Below are positions 30,462-38,789 of a stretch of 64,000 bases of DNA, one piece after another; the stretch's first letter is position 1, and every line of letters begins with the position of its first letter. The notes beneath the pieces are model-generated. The model was not told the DNA's origin and did not search any database. It saw only the letters and a list, made by a program, of their open reading frames with translations. The position numbers were made by a program, and so were the translations under genes. Source of the DNA: Amycolatopsis tolypomycina (GTDB lineage: Bacteria > Actinomycetota > Actinomycetes > Mycobacteriales > Pseudonocardiaceae); assembly GCF_900105945.1 (NCBI RefSeq), contig NZ_FNSO01000004.1:4402001-4466000 (forward strand), in the 5' to 3' direction.

Positions 30462-30467
30462 TCCAGG

Positions 30468-31442
30468 TCAGTGAGCCGTGGTCCGCTGGGTCAGCACCTC
30501 CTCGACCGGGCGGCGGGCGGTGAGCCGGGCCGGGTAGCCGTAGCCGATGCGCAACAGCGTGTGCGGCTGCCCGGCCCCCGCGAAGAGCCGCTCGAGCGAG
30601 GCCCGGGTCCGCGGGGTCTCGAACGGCTGGGACAGGAACGACGTCGCCAGCCCGTCGGCCGTCGCGGTGAGCAGGACCCGCTGCATCGCCATCCCGGCCC
30701 GCACCTCCGCGTGCGGGCCCCGGTCCCGCGTCAGCACGGCGGCGAGCAGCGGCTCCCGCTCGTACTCGCGGGCGGGCAGGTCCTCGTTCTCGTGCGACGC
30801 GCGCAGTGAGACGACGCCGCTGCCCTGCGGCGGCGGCCCGGACGCGATCTTCGGCACCCCGTCGGGGCTGTCCGGCCCGCGGTGGGTCCAGAACGCCGCC
30901 TCCGCGCGGAACGCGTGGTCCGTCTCCTGCAGGGATTCCGCCTGCCGGACCAGGGACGCGACCGGGGTGTAGCGGCCCGAGGCGTCGAGGTATTCGATCT
31001 GCCCGCCCTCGTGCAGGGCCGCTGCCTTGAGCGCCGCCCGCGCGGCCGGCGGCACTTCCTTGTCCAGCAGCGGCCGCCGGTTCGTGTGCCGGCGGAACAC
31101 GGCCTCGGCGAGCCGGCGCTCGGCCGCGGTGGACTTCTGGTTGCCGTCGAGCCGCAGCACGGCGACCAGCCCCGGCTCGGCCGGGTCGGGCAGCAGCCGC
31201 ACGACCGTGGCGAACCCGTTGGCCCGCAGGCAGATCTGCAGGTTGAACGCGGCCGCGCCGCAGGCGAGCCGCGCCTCCCGAGCGTGCGGATCGGCGACGG
31301 CGAGGACACGCTCGCGGTCCAGCCGGACTTCGATCACGTCGTGCTCGAGGACGAACCGCCAGGGCTGGGTGTTGTGCGGCGAGGGCGCGCGCACGGCCGA
31401 GGCGAGGGCCTGGTCGAGCACGCTGGGCAGTGGTCGGCTCAT
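30468..31442 (-). CDS. Acg-type nitroreductase family protein
   Basis: This 324-residue protein resembles the duplicated, FMN-sequestering nitroreductase Acg family (mycobacterial Rv2032-like). Visible traits are RAPSPHNTQPWRFVLEHDVIEVRLDRER at the N-terminus, LACGAAAFNLQICLRANGF, and a C-terminal ATADGLATSFLSQPFE with LLRIGYGYPA. In mycobacteria these are in the DosR dormancy regulon. A DosR-box-like sequence lies about 90 nt upstream (31530-31545). Physiological substrate unknown. It converges on the S53 gene with a 6-nt gap. Confidence 0.9.
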   Translation of the reverse strand: MSRPLPSVLDQALASAVRAPSPHNTQPWRFVLEHDVIEVRLDRERVLAVADPHAREARLACGAAAFNLQICLRANGFATVVRLLPDPAEPGLVAVLRLDGNQKSTAAERRLAEAVFRRHTNRRPLLDKEVPPAARAALKAAALHEGGQIEYLDASGRYTPVASLVRQAESLQETDHAFRAEAAFWTHRGPDSPDGVPKIASGPPPQGSGVVSLRASHENEDLPAREYEREPLLAAVLTRDRGPHAEVRAGMAMQRVLLTATADGLATSFLSQPFETPRTRASLERLFAGAGQPHTLLRIGYGYPARLTARRPVEEVLTQRTTAH

Positions 31443-31529
31443 CGTCGGGCTCCGGTATCGGGGGAACGGGCACTCGCCAGCATCACCGGAGCCCACCGGA
31501 CACCGCGACGGCCACGGGTCACGTCCGGC

Positions 31530-31545
31530 GAGGACCAAAGGCCTC
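31530..31545. promoter_or_regulatory. DosR/DevR-box-like sequence
   Basis: GAGGACCAAAGGCCTC fits the core pattern GGGAC-n4-GNCCC of DosR boxes with one deviation on each flank. It is 88 nt upstream of the Acg-type gene start, a usual distance. Candidate only. Confidence 0.35.
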
Positions 31546-31685
31546 AGTGACCGGGTCGCGCGGGAACAGCTCGCCCGGTCGCCGGCGGCCGCCACCAGAA
31601 GCCCGCAGCCGACGAGCCGGGGCCGTGCAACCCCGAGGCCGGGTCGTTCCGTCCGGGAGGCACCGGAACGAAGGAGGTACCGCCC

Positions 31686-32135
31686 GTGCGCCGGCTGTCC
31701 GCTGTCGTGCTCCTCGTCGCCCTGGGCACCGTGGCCTGCGGCCGCAACCAGCAGGTGCCCCGGACGGCGGAGGCGCTGTGCTCGCCGTCCTACGAGCCGC
31801 GGGAACTCGTCGTCCGCGGGCCGCTGTACCCCGCGTTGCCCTCCCTCACCGGACGTGCCCCGGCCGAGGACCGCACCACCGACGTGGCCGCGATCCGGAA
31901 CGTCGCCGCCGCCGCGTGCGGACTGCCGGAACCGCCCTCGAACGTGGCCTGCACCGCCGATCTCGGCCCCGGCTTCGAACTGAGGTTCCTCGACGCCCGG
32001 GGCCGGACGACCACCGTCACGGCCGCCGGCTACGGCTGCCAGTTCGTCGAAGGCCTGGGGCCGCGGCGGTTCGACGCGCGCCCGCTGTGGGCCGCACTGA
32101 CCGCGGCCGGCCTGCCGGCGCCGCACCCACGCTGA
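31686..32135 (+). CDS. Small lipoprotein, unknown function
   Basis: This 149-residue protein begins MRRLSAVVLLVALGTVACG. It is a short signal with lipobox GTVAC, so Cys18 would be lipidated. The mature part has four more Cys (ALC, AAACGL, NVACTA, YGCQF) that could form two disulfides. GTG start with AAGGAGGTACCGCCC upstream. No family recognised. It is divergent from the Acg-type nitroreductase. Confidence 0.7.
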   Translation: MRRLSAVVLLVALGTVACGRNQQVPRTAEALCSPSYEPRELVVRGPLYPALPSLTGRAPAEDRTTDVAAIRNVAAAACGLPEPPSNVACTADLGPGFELRFLDARGRTTTVTAAGYGCQFVEGLGPRRFDARPLWAALTAAGLPAPHPR

Positions 32136-32179
32136 CCACCGTCCACAGTGGATGGGCCGGCCGGTTCCGGCAACGACGT

Positions 32180-33121
32180 CTACTTGACGTGCTCCGGGAC
32201 CACGACGACCTTGCCGTGCACCCCGCCCGCCGCGGCGCGCGCGTGCAGCTCGGCCAGGTCGGCCAGCGGCACCCGCTCGGCGACGTCGATCCGCAGCTCG
32301 CCGCGGTCCACCTGGGCCACCAGCTGCGCCAGCTGGCCGGCGTCGCTGCGGACGAACAGGTCGATGCCGCGGACGCCGCGCTCCTCGTCGGCGGGGGCGG
32401 GCATCCACACCGTCGTGTTGACCAGGACCCCGCCCGGGCGGACCACCGTGACCAGGGCCGCGAGCTGTTCCGGCGCGACCGGGGCGAGGTTGAGCACGAC
32501 GTCGACCGGCTCGGTCACCGCCGCGACCACGTCGGTGGCCGTGTGGTCGACGACCTCGTCGGCGGCTTCGAGCGCGGCGCCGCCGCGCGGGCCGGCGGTG
32601 GCGATCACGTGCGCGCCGGCGTTCTTGGCCAGCTGCACGGCGTAGCCGCCGACCGCTCCCCCGGCGCCGTTGACCAGCACGCGCTGCCCGTCCGTCAGCT
32701 TGCCGTGGTCGAACAGCGCCTGGTGCGCGGTGAGTCCCACCAGCGGCAGCGCGGCGGCGTCGGCCAGGGGGACGCTCGTCGGCGCCGTCGTGAGCGCCTC
32801 GGCCGGGGCGAGGACGTACTCCGCGGCGGCGCCGGGGCCGTCCATCGGCAGGAAGGCGACGACCGGGGTGCCGGTTTCGAACCCGGTGACGCCCTCGCCC
32901 CGGGCGTCGACCGTGCCGGCGACGTCGATGCCGGGCGTGTGCGGCAGCACGACCGGGATCGGGCCCTGCATGAAGCCGCCGCGGATGTTGCCGTCGACGG
33001 GGTTGAACGACGTCGCCGCGACCCGGATCCGGACCTGCCCGGCCCCGGGAACCGGCAGCTCCACGTCCTCGTAGCGCAGGACGCCGGGATCGCCGTACTC
33101 GTGGAACCGCACTGCCTTCAT
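32180..33121 (-). CDS. MDR-family NADPH:quinone-type oxidoreductase
   Basis: This 313-residue zinc-free medium-chain reductase is of the QOR type. The N-terminal MKAVRFHEYGDPGVLRYEDVELPVPG, substrate-side SFNPVDGNIRGG, the cofactor motif VLVNGAGGAVGGYAVQLAKNAGAHVIAT (AxxGxxG type) and the C-terminal ARAAAGGVHGKVVVVP are visible. It reduces quinones or enones with NADPH. It shares its direction with the MmyB-like regulator gene downstream of the 33.1-33.2 kb gap, but neither a shared promoter nor an operon is evident. Confidence 0.93.
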   Translation of the reverse strand: MKAVRFHEYGDPGVLRYEDVELPVPGAGQVRIRVAATSFNPVDGNIRGGFMQGPIPVVLPHTPGIDVAGTVDARGEGVTGFETGTPVVAFLPMDGPGAAAEYVLAPAEALTTAPTSVPLADAAALPLVGLTAHQALFDHGKLTDGQRVLVNGAGGAVGGYAVQLAKNAGAHVIATAGPRGGAALEAADEVVDHTATDVVAAVTEPVDVVLNLAPVAPEQLAALVTVVRPGGVLVNTTVWMPAPADEERGVRGIDLFVRSDAGQLAQLVAQVDRGELRIDVAERVPLADLAELHARAAAGGVHGKVVVVPEHVK

Positions 33122-33181
33122 CGGGTTGCTCGCTTTCGTCCGTGATCCACTTCGCCCCCAGGATCGCGGCCGCGCGCCGGA

Positions 33182-34036
33182 TCAGCCTGGGCCGGTTTGG
33201 CCCACCCTGACGACGGACGGCGGCCCGGCGGCGGTGACGAGCTCCCCGAGCCGGGCCGCGTCGCGTGACCCGGGTGCCGCGGTGAGGACCACCACCATCA
33301 GGCCGTCCGCCGGCACTTCCAGGAGGTTGCCGTCGAGGGCGAGGTCCGCACCGTCGGGATGCCGGAACACCGCCCGGTTCTCGTACGTGGTGACGGTTTC
33401 CGGCGTCCGCCACAGGGTGTCGAACGGCCGGCTCGTCGTCCGCAGCTCGTCGACGAGCCCCGCCAGCGACGCGTCCGCGGGGTAGCGCAGGGCCGTGCCC
33501 CGCAGCCGCGCGGCGAGCATCGCCCGGAACCCGGCGGCGCTGTCGTCGTCCCGGCTGATCCCGCGGGGTGCGTTGCGGAACGTGCGCCAGGCGACGTTCC
33601 AGTCCCGGTCGTGCCCGGCCGGGCCGCCGGTCTGCAGCGCGAGCCACGCACCGTTGACGGCGACCGCGTTCCACGCCGGGTCGGCCAGGAACGCGGGGGT
33701 GCCGCCGAACCGTTCCAGCAGCCGCAGTGCCGCCGCCCCGGGCTCGCGCGGCACCTGCCCGTCGACCGCGGCGTACCCGGCCAGCGCGCAGAGCCGCTCG
33801 TAGTCGGCCCGCCCGAGCCGGAGGGCACCGGCGATGGCGGTCACCACCCCGGCGGACGGGTGGCGGCGCCCCTGTTCGAGCCGCCGCACGTAGTCGGCGG
33901 ACACCCCGGCCAGCTCGGCGAGCTCCTCCCGCCGCAGCCCGCGCGTCCGCCGCCGTCCGGCCGGCAGCCCGGCCGCGGCCGGGTCGGTGTTTTCGCGCAG
34001 CCGGCGCACCGCCGCGCCGAGTTCGTGCAGAGCCAT
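33182..34036 (-). CDS. XRE-type regulator with MmyB-like ligand domain
   Basis: This 284-residue regulator has an N-terminal HTH (RRTRGLRREELAELAGVSADYVRRLEQGRRHPSAGVVTAIAGALRL) and the MmyB-like PAS-related C-terminal domain (PAFLADPAWNAVAVNGAWLAL, WRTFRNAP, FRAMLAARLRGTALRYPAD). In actinomycetes the gene adjacent to such a regulator is commonly an oxidoreductase or SDR it controls; here the following gene on the same strand is the QOR-type reductase (60-nt gap), the likely target. Ligand thought to be fatty acid; inference from a related structure family. Confidence 0.92.
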   Translation of the reverse strand: MALHELGAAVRRLRENTDPAAAGLPAGRRRTRGLRREELAELAGVSADYVRRLEQGRRHPSAGVVTAIAGALRLGRADYERLCALAGYAAVDGQVPREPGAAALRLLERFGGTPAFLADPAWNAVAVNGAWLALQTGGPAGHDRDWNVAWRTFRNAPRGISRDDDSAAGFRAMLAARLRGTALRYPADASLAGLVDELRTTSRPFDTLWRTPETVTTYENRAVFRHPDGADLALDGNLLEVPADGLMVVVLTAAPGSRDAARLGELVTAAGPPSVVRVGQTGPG

Positions 34037-34124
34037 GGCACCAGGGTGCCAGTGTTCCTCCGGCGGGCGGGCCGGGTCGCCGCGCGGCGACCCGGCCCGT
34101 CCGGCCACAGTGGACAGGCGAGCG

Positions 34125-34637
34125 TCAGCTCACCTGCAGGTCGATGCAGGCGTAGAAGGCGTTCGTCGTGTCCGCGATGTTCCACACCGCGAGGACCGTC
34201 TGGCGGCCCGTGCGGTTGCCGAGGTTCACCGGGTGCGCGACCGTGGCCGGCGGCTGCTGGTTGTTGCCGCTCACCTCGGCGATCTTCTGGCCACCGATGA
34301 AGTACTGGTAGTTCGACGTGCGGTGGCGGGCCGTGAACGTCCAGGTGAAGGTCACCGTGCGGCCGACGCCGGCGGCGCGCCAGCCCTTGCTGTTGTCGTT
34401 GAGCTCGGCGAACCGGGCCACGCCGCCGTTGCAGGACCGCAGGCCCTTGGGCCCTTCGACGCTCTGGGGTTCGTACTGGATCGCCCCGCACGACACGACG
34501 TGCTGGGCGCACTGCGCCTGCCGGCTGGCCGGCGAGCTGACGTAGCCGTGCGCGCTCGCGATCCCGGCGGGGTTGAGCACCACCAGTACCGGGGCCAGGA
34601 GGACACCCGCCGCGGCGGCGACCAGTTTGCGGTTCAT
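34125..34637 (-). CDS. AA10 lytic polysaccharide monooxygenase (chitin-active type)
   Basis: This 170-residue secreted copper enzyme oxidatively cleaves chitin or cellulose. The signal peptide is cut before His30 (IASA-HGYVSSP), giving the N-terminal His of the copper brace; the second His is H105 (FTARHRTSNY). An axial Phe lies in NAFYACIDL. Mature size of 141 residues is a single-module AA10. ATG has AAGGAG. A near-consensus DasR site is located 114 nt upstream, so GlcNAc control is likely. No chitinase gene is in the window. Confidence 0.95.
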   Translation of the reverse strand: MNRKLVAAAAGVLLAPVLVVLNPAGIASAHGYVSSPASRQAQCAQHVVSCGAIQYEPQSVEGPKGLRSCNGGVARFAELNDNSKGWRAAGVGRTVTFTWTFTARHRTSNYQYFIGGQKIAEVSGNNQQPPATVAHPVNLGNRTGRQTVLAVWNIADTTNAFYACIDLQVS

Positions 34638-34750
34638 ACCAGCTCCTTCGGGGACGGGCTCACATCCCGCCGCCGGGCACGGCGAGGCCGCGGCCCCGGC
34701 CTCGCTGAAGAGGTCCGCCGCGACGGGAAGGGTTACGAGCGAAGGAAAAT

Positions 34751-34766
34751 TGTGGTCTAGACCATA
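34751..34766. promoter_or_regulatory. DasR-responsive element (dre)
   Basis: The palindrome TGGTCTAGACCA (34753-34764), flanked as TGTGGTCTAGACCATA, matches the Streptomyces dre consensus for the GlcNAc regulator DasR almost exactly. It is 114 nt upstream of the LPMO start and 147 nt upstream of lexA. Known biology: DasR represses chitinolytic genes until glucosamine-phosphate binds. Confidence 0.85.
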
Positions 34767-34772
34767 CGTCTC

Positions 34773-34808
34773 TTCGTTACCGAGGTCAACGGATCGCCAA
34801 GTAACGAA
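34773..34808. promoter_or_regulatory. Inverted repeat TTCGTTAC / GTAACGAA
   Basis: Perfect 8-bp arms (34773-34780 and 34801-34808) are separated by 20 nt, in the lexA/LPMO intergenic region. The spacing is two helical turns centre to centre plus, suitable for a dimer of dimers. It does not match a LexA (SOS) box. Confidence 0.4.
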
Positions 34809-34912
34809 TGCTGTTGGTAAGGAGCCAACTGTCACCCGCCGTTCCGGTGAGCGGGACCGCGACCCGGGGACCGGGCGGCGACGGGCCGCCCACTGCCCCT
34901 AGGATCACGCCC

Positions 34913-35566
34913 GTGACCACCTACGACGACACGTTCGAGCACCTCGACCCCTCGGCCCTGCCGGAGCGGCAGCAGCGGATCCTGGTCGCGATCCGGGACT
35001 GGGTGGTCCAGCACGGCTACTCCCCCAGCACGCGCGAGATCGGCGAGGCCGTCGGCCTGCAGTCGACGTCGTCGGTGTCGAAGCACCTGGCGAGCCTGGA
35101 GGACAAGGGCTTCCTGCGCCGCGGCGCCACCGTGTCGCGCCCGATCGACGTCCGCGCGTTCCTCAACGGCTCGGCCGCCGCCGAGGACGGCGACTCGGTG
35201 CCGGTGCCCGTGGTCGGCGACATCGCGGCCGGCACGCCGATCTCGGCCGTCGAGCACACCGACGACGTCCTCAAGCTCCCCCGCGACCTCACCGGCCGCG
35301 GCACGGTGTTCGGCCTGCGCGTCCGCGGCGACTCGATGATCGACGCGGCCATCTGCGACGGCGACATCGTCGTGGTCAAGCAGCAGTCCGAGGCCCACTC
35401 GGGCCAGATCGTCGCGGCGATGATCGACGAAGAGGCGACGGTCAAGGTCTACCGCCGCCGCGACGGCCACGTGTACCTCGAGCCCCGCAACCCGGCCTAC
35501 GACGTCATCGACGGCGACCGCGCGGTGATCCTCGGCGCGGTCGTGTCGGTGCTGCGGAGCGTCTGA
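34913..35566 (+). CDS. lexA: LexA repressor
   Basis: This 217-residue SOS repressor has an N-terminal winged helix (about 17-80, LPERQQRILVAIRDWVVQHGYSPSTREIGEAVGLQSTSSVSKHL), an autocleavage site Ala106-Gly107 (VGDIAAGTPI), and peptidase catalytic Ser141 (RGDSMIDAAICDGD) and Lys178 (ATVKVYRR). GTG 34913 is chosen because the family starts near TTYDDTFEHLDPSALPERQ; the open frame to 34808 is non-conserved. Cleavage is promoted by RecA on damage. A typical actinobacterial SOS box was not found by eye upstream. Confidence 0.96.
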   Translation: MTTYDDTFEHLDPSALPERQQRILVAIRDWVVQHGYSPSTREIGEAVGLQSTSSVSKHLASLEDKGFLRRGATVSRPIDVRAFLNGSAAAEDGDSVPVPVVGDIAAGTPISAVEHTDDVLKLPRDLTGRGTVFGLRVRGDSMIDAAICDGDIVVVKQQSEAHSGQIVAAMIDEEATVKVYRRRDGHVYLEPRNPAYDVIDGDRAVILGAVVSVLRSV

Positions 35567-35567
35567 C

Positions 35568-36773
35568 TCACCAGGTGACGGGCAGCTCGTACACGCCGTA
35601 CACCGACCCGTCGTGCTTGAACGGGACCTGCCCGACGTCGGTGGCCAGCGCCAGCGTCGGGATCCGCCGGTAGAGCGTGCTGTAGACGACCTGCAGCTCC
35701 AGCCGGGCCAGCGGCTGGCCGAGGCACTGGTGCACGCCGAACCCGAAGGCCACGTGGCGGTGCGCGTCGCGGGTCAGGTCGAGCCGGTCGCCGTCGGGGA
35801 AGACGTCCGGGTCGCGGTTGGCGATGTCGTTGGCCATGATCAGGCCCTCGCCCGCACGGATGGTCTCGCCGGCGATCTCGATGTCCTCCAGCGCGAGGCG
35901 GCGACGTCCGTTGTGCGTGATGTTCAGGTAGCGCAACAGTTCCTCGACCGCCGACGCGACCAGCGCCGGGTCGTCGCCCTCCCGCAGGAGCGCCAGCTGG
36001 TCCGGGTGCTCCAGCAGCGCCAGCGTGCCGAGCGCGATCATGTTCGCCGTCGTCTCGTGGCCGGCGATGAGCAGCAGGACGCCCATCTGCGCAGCTTCGG
36101 CCCGCGTCAGCTCCCCCGCCGCGACGCGCGCGGCCAGCCCGGACAGCAGGTCGTCGGCCGGGTTCTCGAGCTTGGCCCCCACCAGCTCGTCGAGGTAGCC
36201 GATCAGGGCCCGGTGCCCGGCCGCCCGCTCTTCCGGCCCGGCGTCGCGGCGGATGATGACCTTGCTGTTCTCCTGGAAGAAATCGTGGTCGGCGTACGGG
36301 ACGCCGAGCAGCTCGCAGATCACCAGTGACGGCACCGGCAGCGCGAACGCCTCGACGAGGTCCACCGGCTTCGGTCCGGCCAGCAGCTCGTCGATCAGGT
36401 CGTCGACGATCTTCTGCACGGCCGGGCGCATCGCGGCGACCCGGCGGATGGTGAACGGCGCCGTCACCATCTTGCGCAGCCGTGCGTGCTCGGGGTTGTC
36501 CATCAGGATGAAGCTGATACCGGTGCCACCCTTCGGCAGCGGCGCGGGGCTGGGGTAGCCGGGCCGGGTGACGTCGGCGCTGACCCGCGGGTCGGCCAGC
36601 AGCGCCCGCTGGTCGGCGTGGCGGGTGACGAGCCACGGCGTGCTGCCGTCCCACAGCCGGACGCGCGCGAGCGGGGCCTCTTCCTGCAGCGCGCGGGCCG
36701 CGGGCGGCGGGTCGAACGGGCAGCCCGCGGCCCGGGGCATCGGGAACTCGGGGAGCTCGGCGGTCGTCGTCAT
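35568..36773 (-). CDS. Cytochrome P450 (CYP105/107-like)
   Basis: This 401-residue soluble bacterial P450 has proton-relay I-helix AGHETT, K-helix EELLR (ExxR), and heme-binding FGFGVHQCLGQPLAR with Cys350 as thiolate ligand. No ferredoxin gene is adjacent, so electrons come from elsewhere. It is divergent from a TTG-started MFS pump through a 98-nt region with operator-like repeats, suggesting a joint role in modifying and exporting a small compound. Converges on lexA with no gap (stop codons 2 nt apart). Substrate unknown. Confidence 0.95.
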   Translation of the reverse strand: MTTTAELPEFPMPRAAGCPFDPPPAARALQEEAPLARVRLWDGSTPWLVTRHADQRALLADPRVSADVTRPGYPSPAPLPKGGTGISFILMDNPEHARLRKMVTAPFTIRRVAAMRPAVQKIVDDLIDELLAGPKPVDLVEAFALPVPSLVICELLGVPYADHDFFQENSKVIIRRDAGPEERAAGHRALIGYLDELVGAKLENPADDLLSGLAARVAAGELTRAEAAQMGVLLLIAGHETTANMIALGTLALLEHPDQLALLREGDDPALVASAVEELLRYLNITHNGRRRLALEDIEIAGETIRAGEGLIMANDIANRDPDVFPDGDRLDLTRDAHRHVAFGFGVHQCLGQPLARLELQVVYSTLYRRIPTLALATDVGQVPFKHDGSVYGVYELPVTW

Positions 36774-36804
36774 CGTTCCTCCGCGGTGGCCATCGGTTCG
36801 TGAT

Positions 36805-36849
36805 CAGTCAACCGAAGACTGCTACGCTAAGTCAAGCGACTGATTTAAT
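36805..36849. promoter_or_regulatory. Operator region between P450 and MFS genes
   Basis: CAGTC-n7-GACTG (36805-36821) is followed by a copy of the TAAGTCAAGCG operator half (36828-36838) with a partly matching right half up to 36849. Aligned with the palindrome at 43977-44000, 21 of 28 positions agree. This suggests one repressor controls both loci. Confidence 0.5.
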
Positions 36850-36871
36850 TCGATTTCCGGAGGACCGCACG

Positions 36872-38326
36872 TTGCCCGAGCCATCCAGAGCCGCCGCCGA
36901 GGCGTCGCCGCGCGCGAACCTCGTCGTCGCGGTCCTCGCCCTCGCGGGCATCACCGTCTCGCTGATGCAGACGCTGGTCATCCCGCTGATCCCGGCACTG
37001 CCCGGGCTGCTGCACGCCTCCGCCGCCGACGCCACCTGGGCCATCACCGCCACCCTGCTCGCGGGCGCGGTGGCGACGCCGACCATGGGCAGGCTCGGCG
37101 ACATGTACGGGAAACGGCGGATGCTGCTCATCAGCCTCGGCGCGCTGGTCGCGGGCTCGACGATCGGCGCGCTGTCGGACACGCTGGTGCCGATGGTCGC
37201 CGGCCGGACCCTGCAGGGCCTGGCCGCCGGCGTCATCCCGCTCGGGATCAGCATCATGCGCGACGAGCTGCCCGCCGAGCGGCTCGGTTCCGCCACGGCG
37301 CTGATGAGCGCGTCGCTCGGCGTCGGCGGCGCGCTGGGTCTGCCCGCGGCGGCGCTGCTGGCCGAGAACGCCGACTGGCACGCGCTGTTCTGGACCGCGG
37401 CCGGGCTCGGCGTGGTCGTCACCGCACTGGTCGTCGCGCTGGTGCCGGAGTCGCCGGTCCGCACCGGCGGCCGGTTCGACGTCCCCGGCGCGGCCGGGCT
37501 CTCGATCGCGCTGGTGTGCCTGCTGCTGGCCATTTCAAAGGGCGCCGACTGGGGCTGGGGCAGCGCGGCGACGCTGGGCCTGTTCGCCGCGGCCGCCGTC
37601 GTGCTGCTGCTGTGGGGCCGCTGGGAGCTGCGCACGGCGCGGCCGCTGGTGGACCTGCGGACGACGGCCCGGCGCCAGGTGCTGCTGACCAACATCGCCT
37701 CGGCGGTGTTCGGCTTCGCGATGTTCGCGATGTCCCTGGTCCTCCCCCAGCTGCTGCAGCTGCCGACGGCGACCGGGTACGGCCTCGGCCGGTCGATGCT
37801 CGCGGTGGGCCTGGTGATGGCACCGTCGGGTCTGGTGATGATGGCACTGGCCCCGGTGTCGGCCCGCGTTTCCCGCACCCGCGGCCCGAAGACGACCCTG
37901 ATGCTCGGCGCGGTGGTGGTCGCGGCGGGCTACGCACTGGGCATCGTCCTGATGAGCGCAACGTGGCACCTGGTACTGGTGTCGAGCATCATCGGCGCGG
38001 GCATCGGCCTGGCGTACGGCGCCATGCCGGCCCTGGTGATGGGCGCGGTCCCGGTCTCCGAAACAGCGGCGGCCAACAGCCTCAACACGCTGATGCGGTC
38101 AATCGGGACATCGGTGTCCAGCGCAACGGCAGGCCTGATCCTGGCCCGCTTGACGATTTCGTTCGGCCCGGCGACATTGCCATCCCAGAACGGCTTCCGC
38201 CTCGTGCTGGGCATGGGCGCGGCGGCGGCGTTGCTGGCATTGGCGATCGCGGCATTCCTGCCCCGGCACGCGCCGGCCGCCGCGGAGGTGACCCAACCGA
38301 AGCCCGCGACAACAGCCGGCCGCTGA
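36872..38326 (+). CDS. MFS multidrug transporter (DHA2-like)
   Basis: This 484-residue pump has about 14 membrane helices. Conserved motif A-like GRLGDMYGKRRMLLISL lies between helices 2 and 3 and motif C-like GVGGALGLPAAALLAE in helix 5. TTG 36872 is chosen because GGAGGA lies 8 nt upstream and an upstream ATG at 36800 would span the promoter and operators. It is divergent from a P450. A palindromic repeat element follows 18 nt after the stop. Confidence 0.9.
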   Translation: MPEPSRAAAEASPRANLVVAVLALAGITVSLMQTLVIPLIPALPGLLHASAADATWAITATLLAGAVATPTMGRLGDMYGKRRMLLISLGALVAGSTIGALSDTLVPMVAGRTLQGLAAGVIPLGISIMRDELPAERLGSATALMSASLGVGGALGLPAAALLAENADWHALFWTAAGLGVVVTALVVALVPESPVRTGGRFDVPGAAGLSIALVCLLLAISKGADWGWGSAATLGLFAAAAVVLLLWGRWELRTARPLVDLRTTARRQVLLTNIASAVFGFAMFAMSLVLPQLLQLPTATGYGLGRSMLAVGLVMAPSGLVMMALAPVSARVSRTRGPKTTLMLGAVVVAAGYALGIVLMSATWHLVLVSSIIGAGIGLAYGAMPALVMGAVPVSETAAANSLNTLMRSIGTSVSSATAGLILARLTISFGPATLPSQNGFRLVLGMGAAAALLALAIAAFLPRHAPAAAEVTQPKPATTAGR

Positions 38327-38344
38327 CGACGCTGGGCTTCCCGT

Positions 38345-38397
38345 GTCATGAAAGAGTCGTTCATGACCTCAGACGCCATGAACGACTCTTTCATGAC
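38345..38397. repeat. Dispersed palindromic element, copy 1 (21-bp arms)
   Basis: The left arm 38345-38365 (GTCATGAAAGAGTCGTTCAT plus G) pairs perfectly with 38377-38397 around an 11-nt loop. It lies 18 nt downstream of an MFS stop. A second copy is at 42268-42312. Each strand is open in the frame reading MKESFMT..MNDSFMT. It could be a transcription terminator, REP-like element, or regulator site. Confidence 0.85.
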
Positions 38398-38459
38398 GTT
38401 CTCGAGCCGGCCTCGCCTGACAGGACCCAGCGCGCGCCCTTCCCCGGCGGCCGGCCGGA

Positions 38460-38711
38460 TTACTTGCGGGCGGCCAGGCCGTCGAGGTGGAGCACGCCGC
38501 CCGCGTGGTGCTCCGCGACGTACTCCGGGCCCTTCGTCACCAGGCGGGCGATCGCCGTGGCGTGGCCGTGGCCGAGGCCGTGGTCCGCCTTCAGCCAGGC
38601 GACGATCTCCCCCGCCTTCGTCAGCTTCTTGCCCGCCGCCAGGTCCAGGAAGCCGCGTGGGGTGATGCCGGTCTGCTTCTCCGCGTTGTCGAGGTACGCC
38701 TGAAAAGACAT
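38460..38711 (-). CDS. DUF4287 domain protein
   Basis: This 83-residue small soluble protein, SFQAYLDNAEKQTGITPRGFLDLAAGKKLTKAGEIVAWLKADHGLGHGHATAIARLV, is a compact helical DUF4287 module found alone or fused to others. The His-rich HGLGHGHA centre is conserved. Function unknown. A 12-bp palindrome GTTCGGCCGAAC lies 12 nt upstream of its ATG (38724-38735). Confidence 0.85.
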   Translation of the reverse strand: MSFQAYLDNAEKQTGITPRGFLDLAAGKKLTKAGEIVAWLKADHGLGHGHATAIARLVTKGPEYVAEHHAGGVLHLDGLAARK

Positions 38712-38723
38712 GGTTGCTCCGGG

Positions 38724-38789
38724 GTTCGGCCGAACGAAGTCGGGTTCTTCGTGGATAACACCACCGTCTCACCGACAACTTTTCTTGTC
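38724..38789. promoter_or_regulatory. Palindromes upstream of DUF4287 gene
   Basis: GTTCGGCCGAAC (38724-38735) is a perfect palindrome, and GACAA-n6-TTGTC (38774-38789) flanks the methyltransferase stop. Either could be a regulatory site; the second could also be a weak terminator for the methyltransferase gene. Confidence 0.3.

Noticed and set aside
32144..32154. Short palindrome TCCACAGTGGA near a gene end; similar sequences occur near 3120 and 34108
   Set aside because: It also occurs inside a coding region and is too short to be a site without genome-wide counts.
36800..36871. An ATG start for the MFS gene at 36800
   Set aside because: It would place operators inside the coding region; TTG 36872 has the RBS.
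38348..38665. A short frame starting MKESFMTSDAMNDSFMTF
   Set aside because: It starts inside the palindromic element and continues in the DUF4287 antisense region; it has no RBS. The peptide similarity on both strands comes from symmetry.
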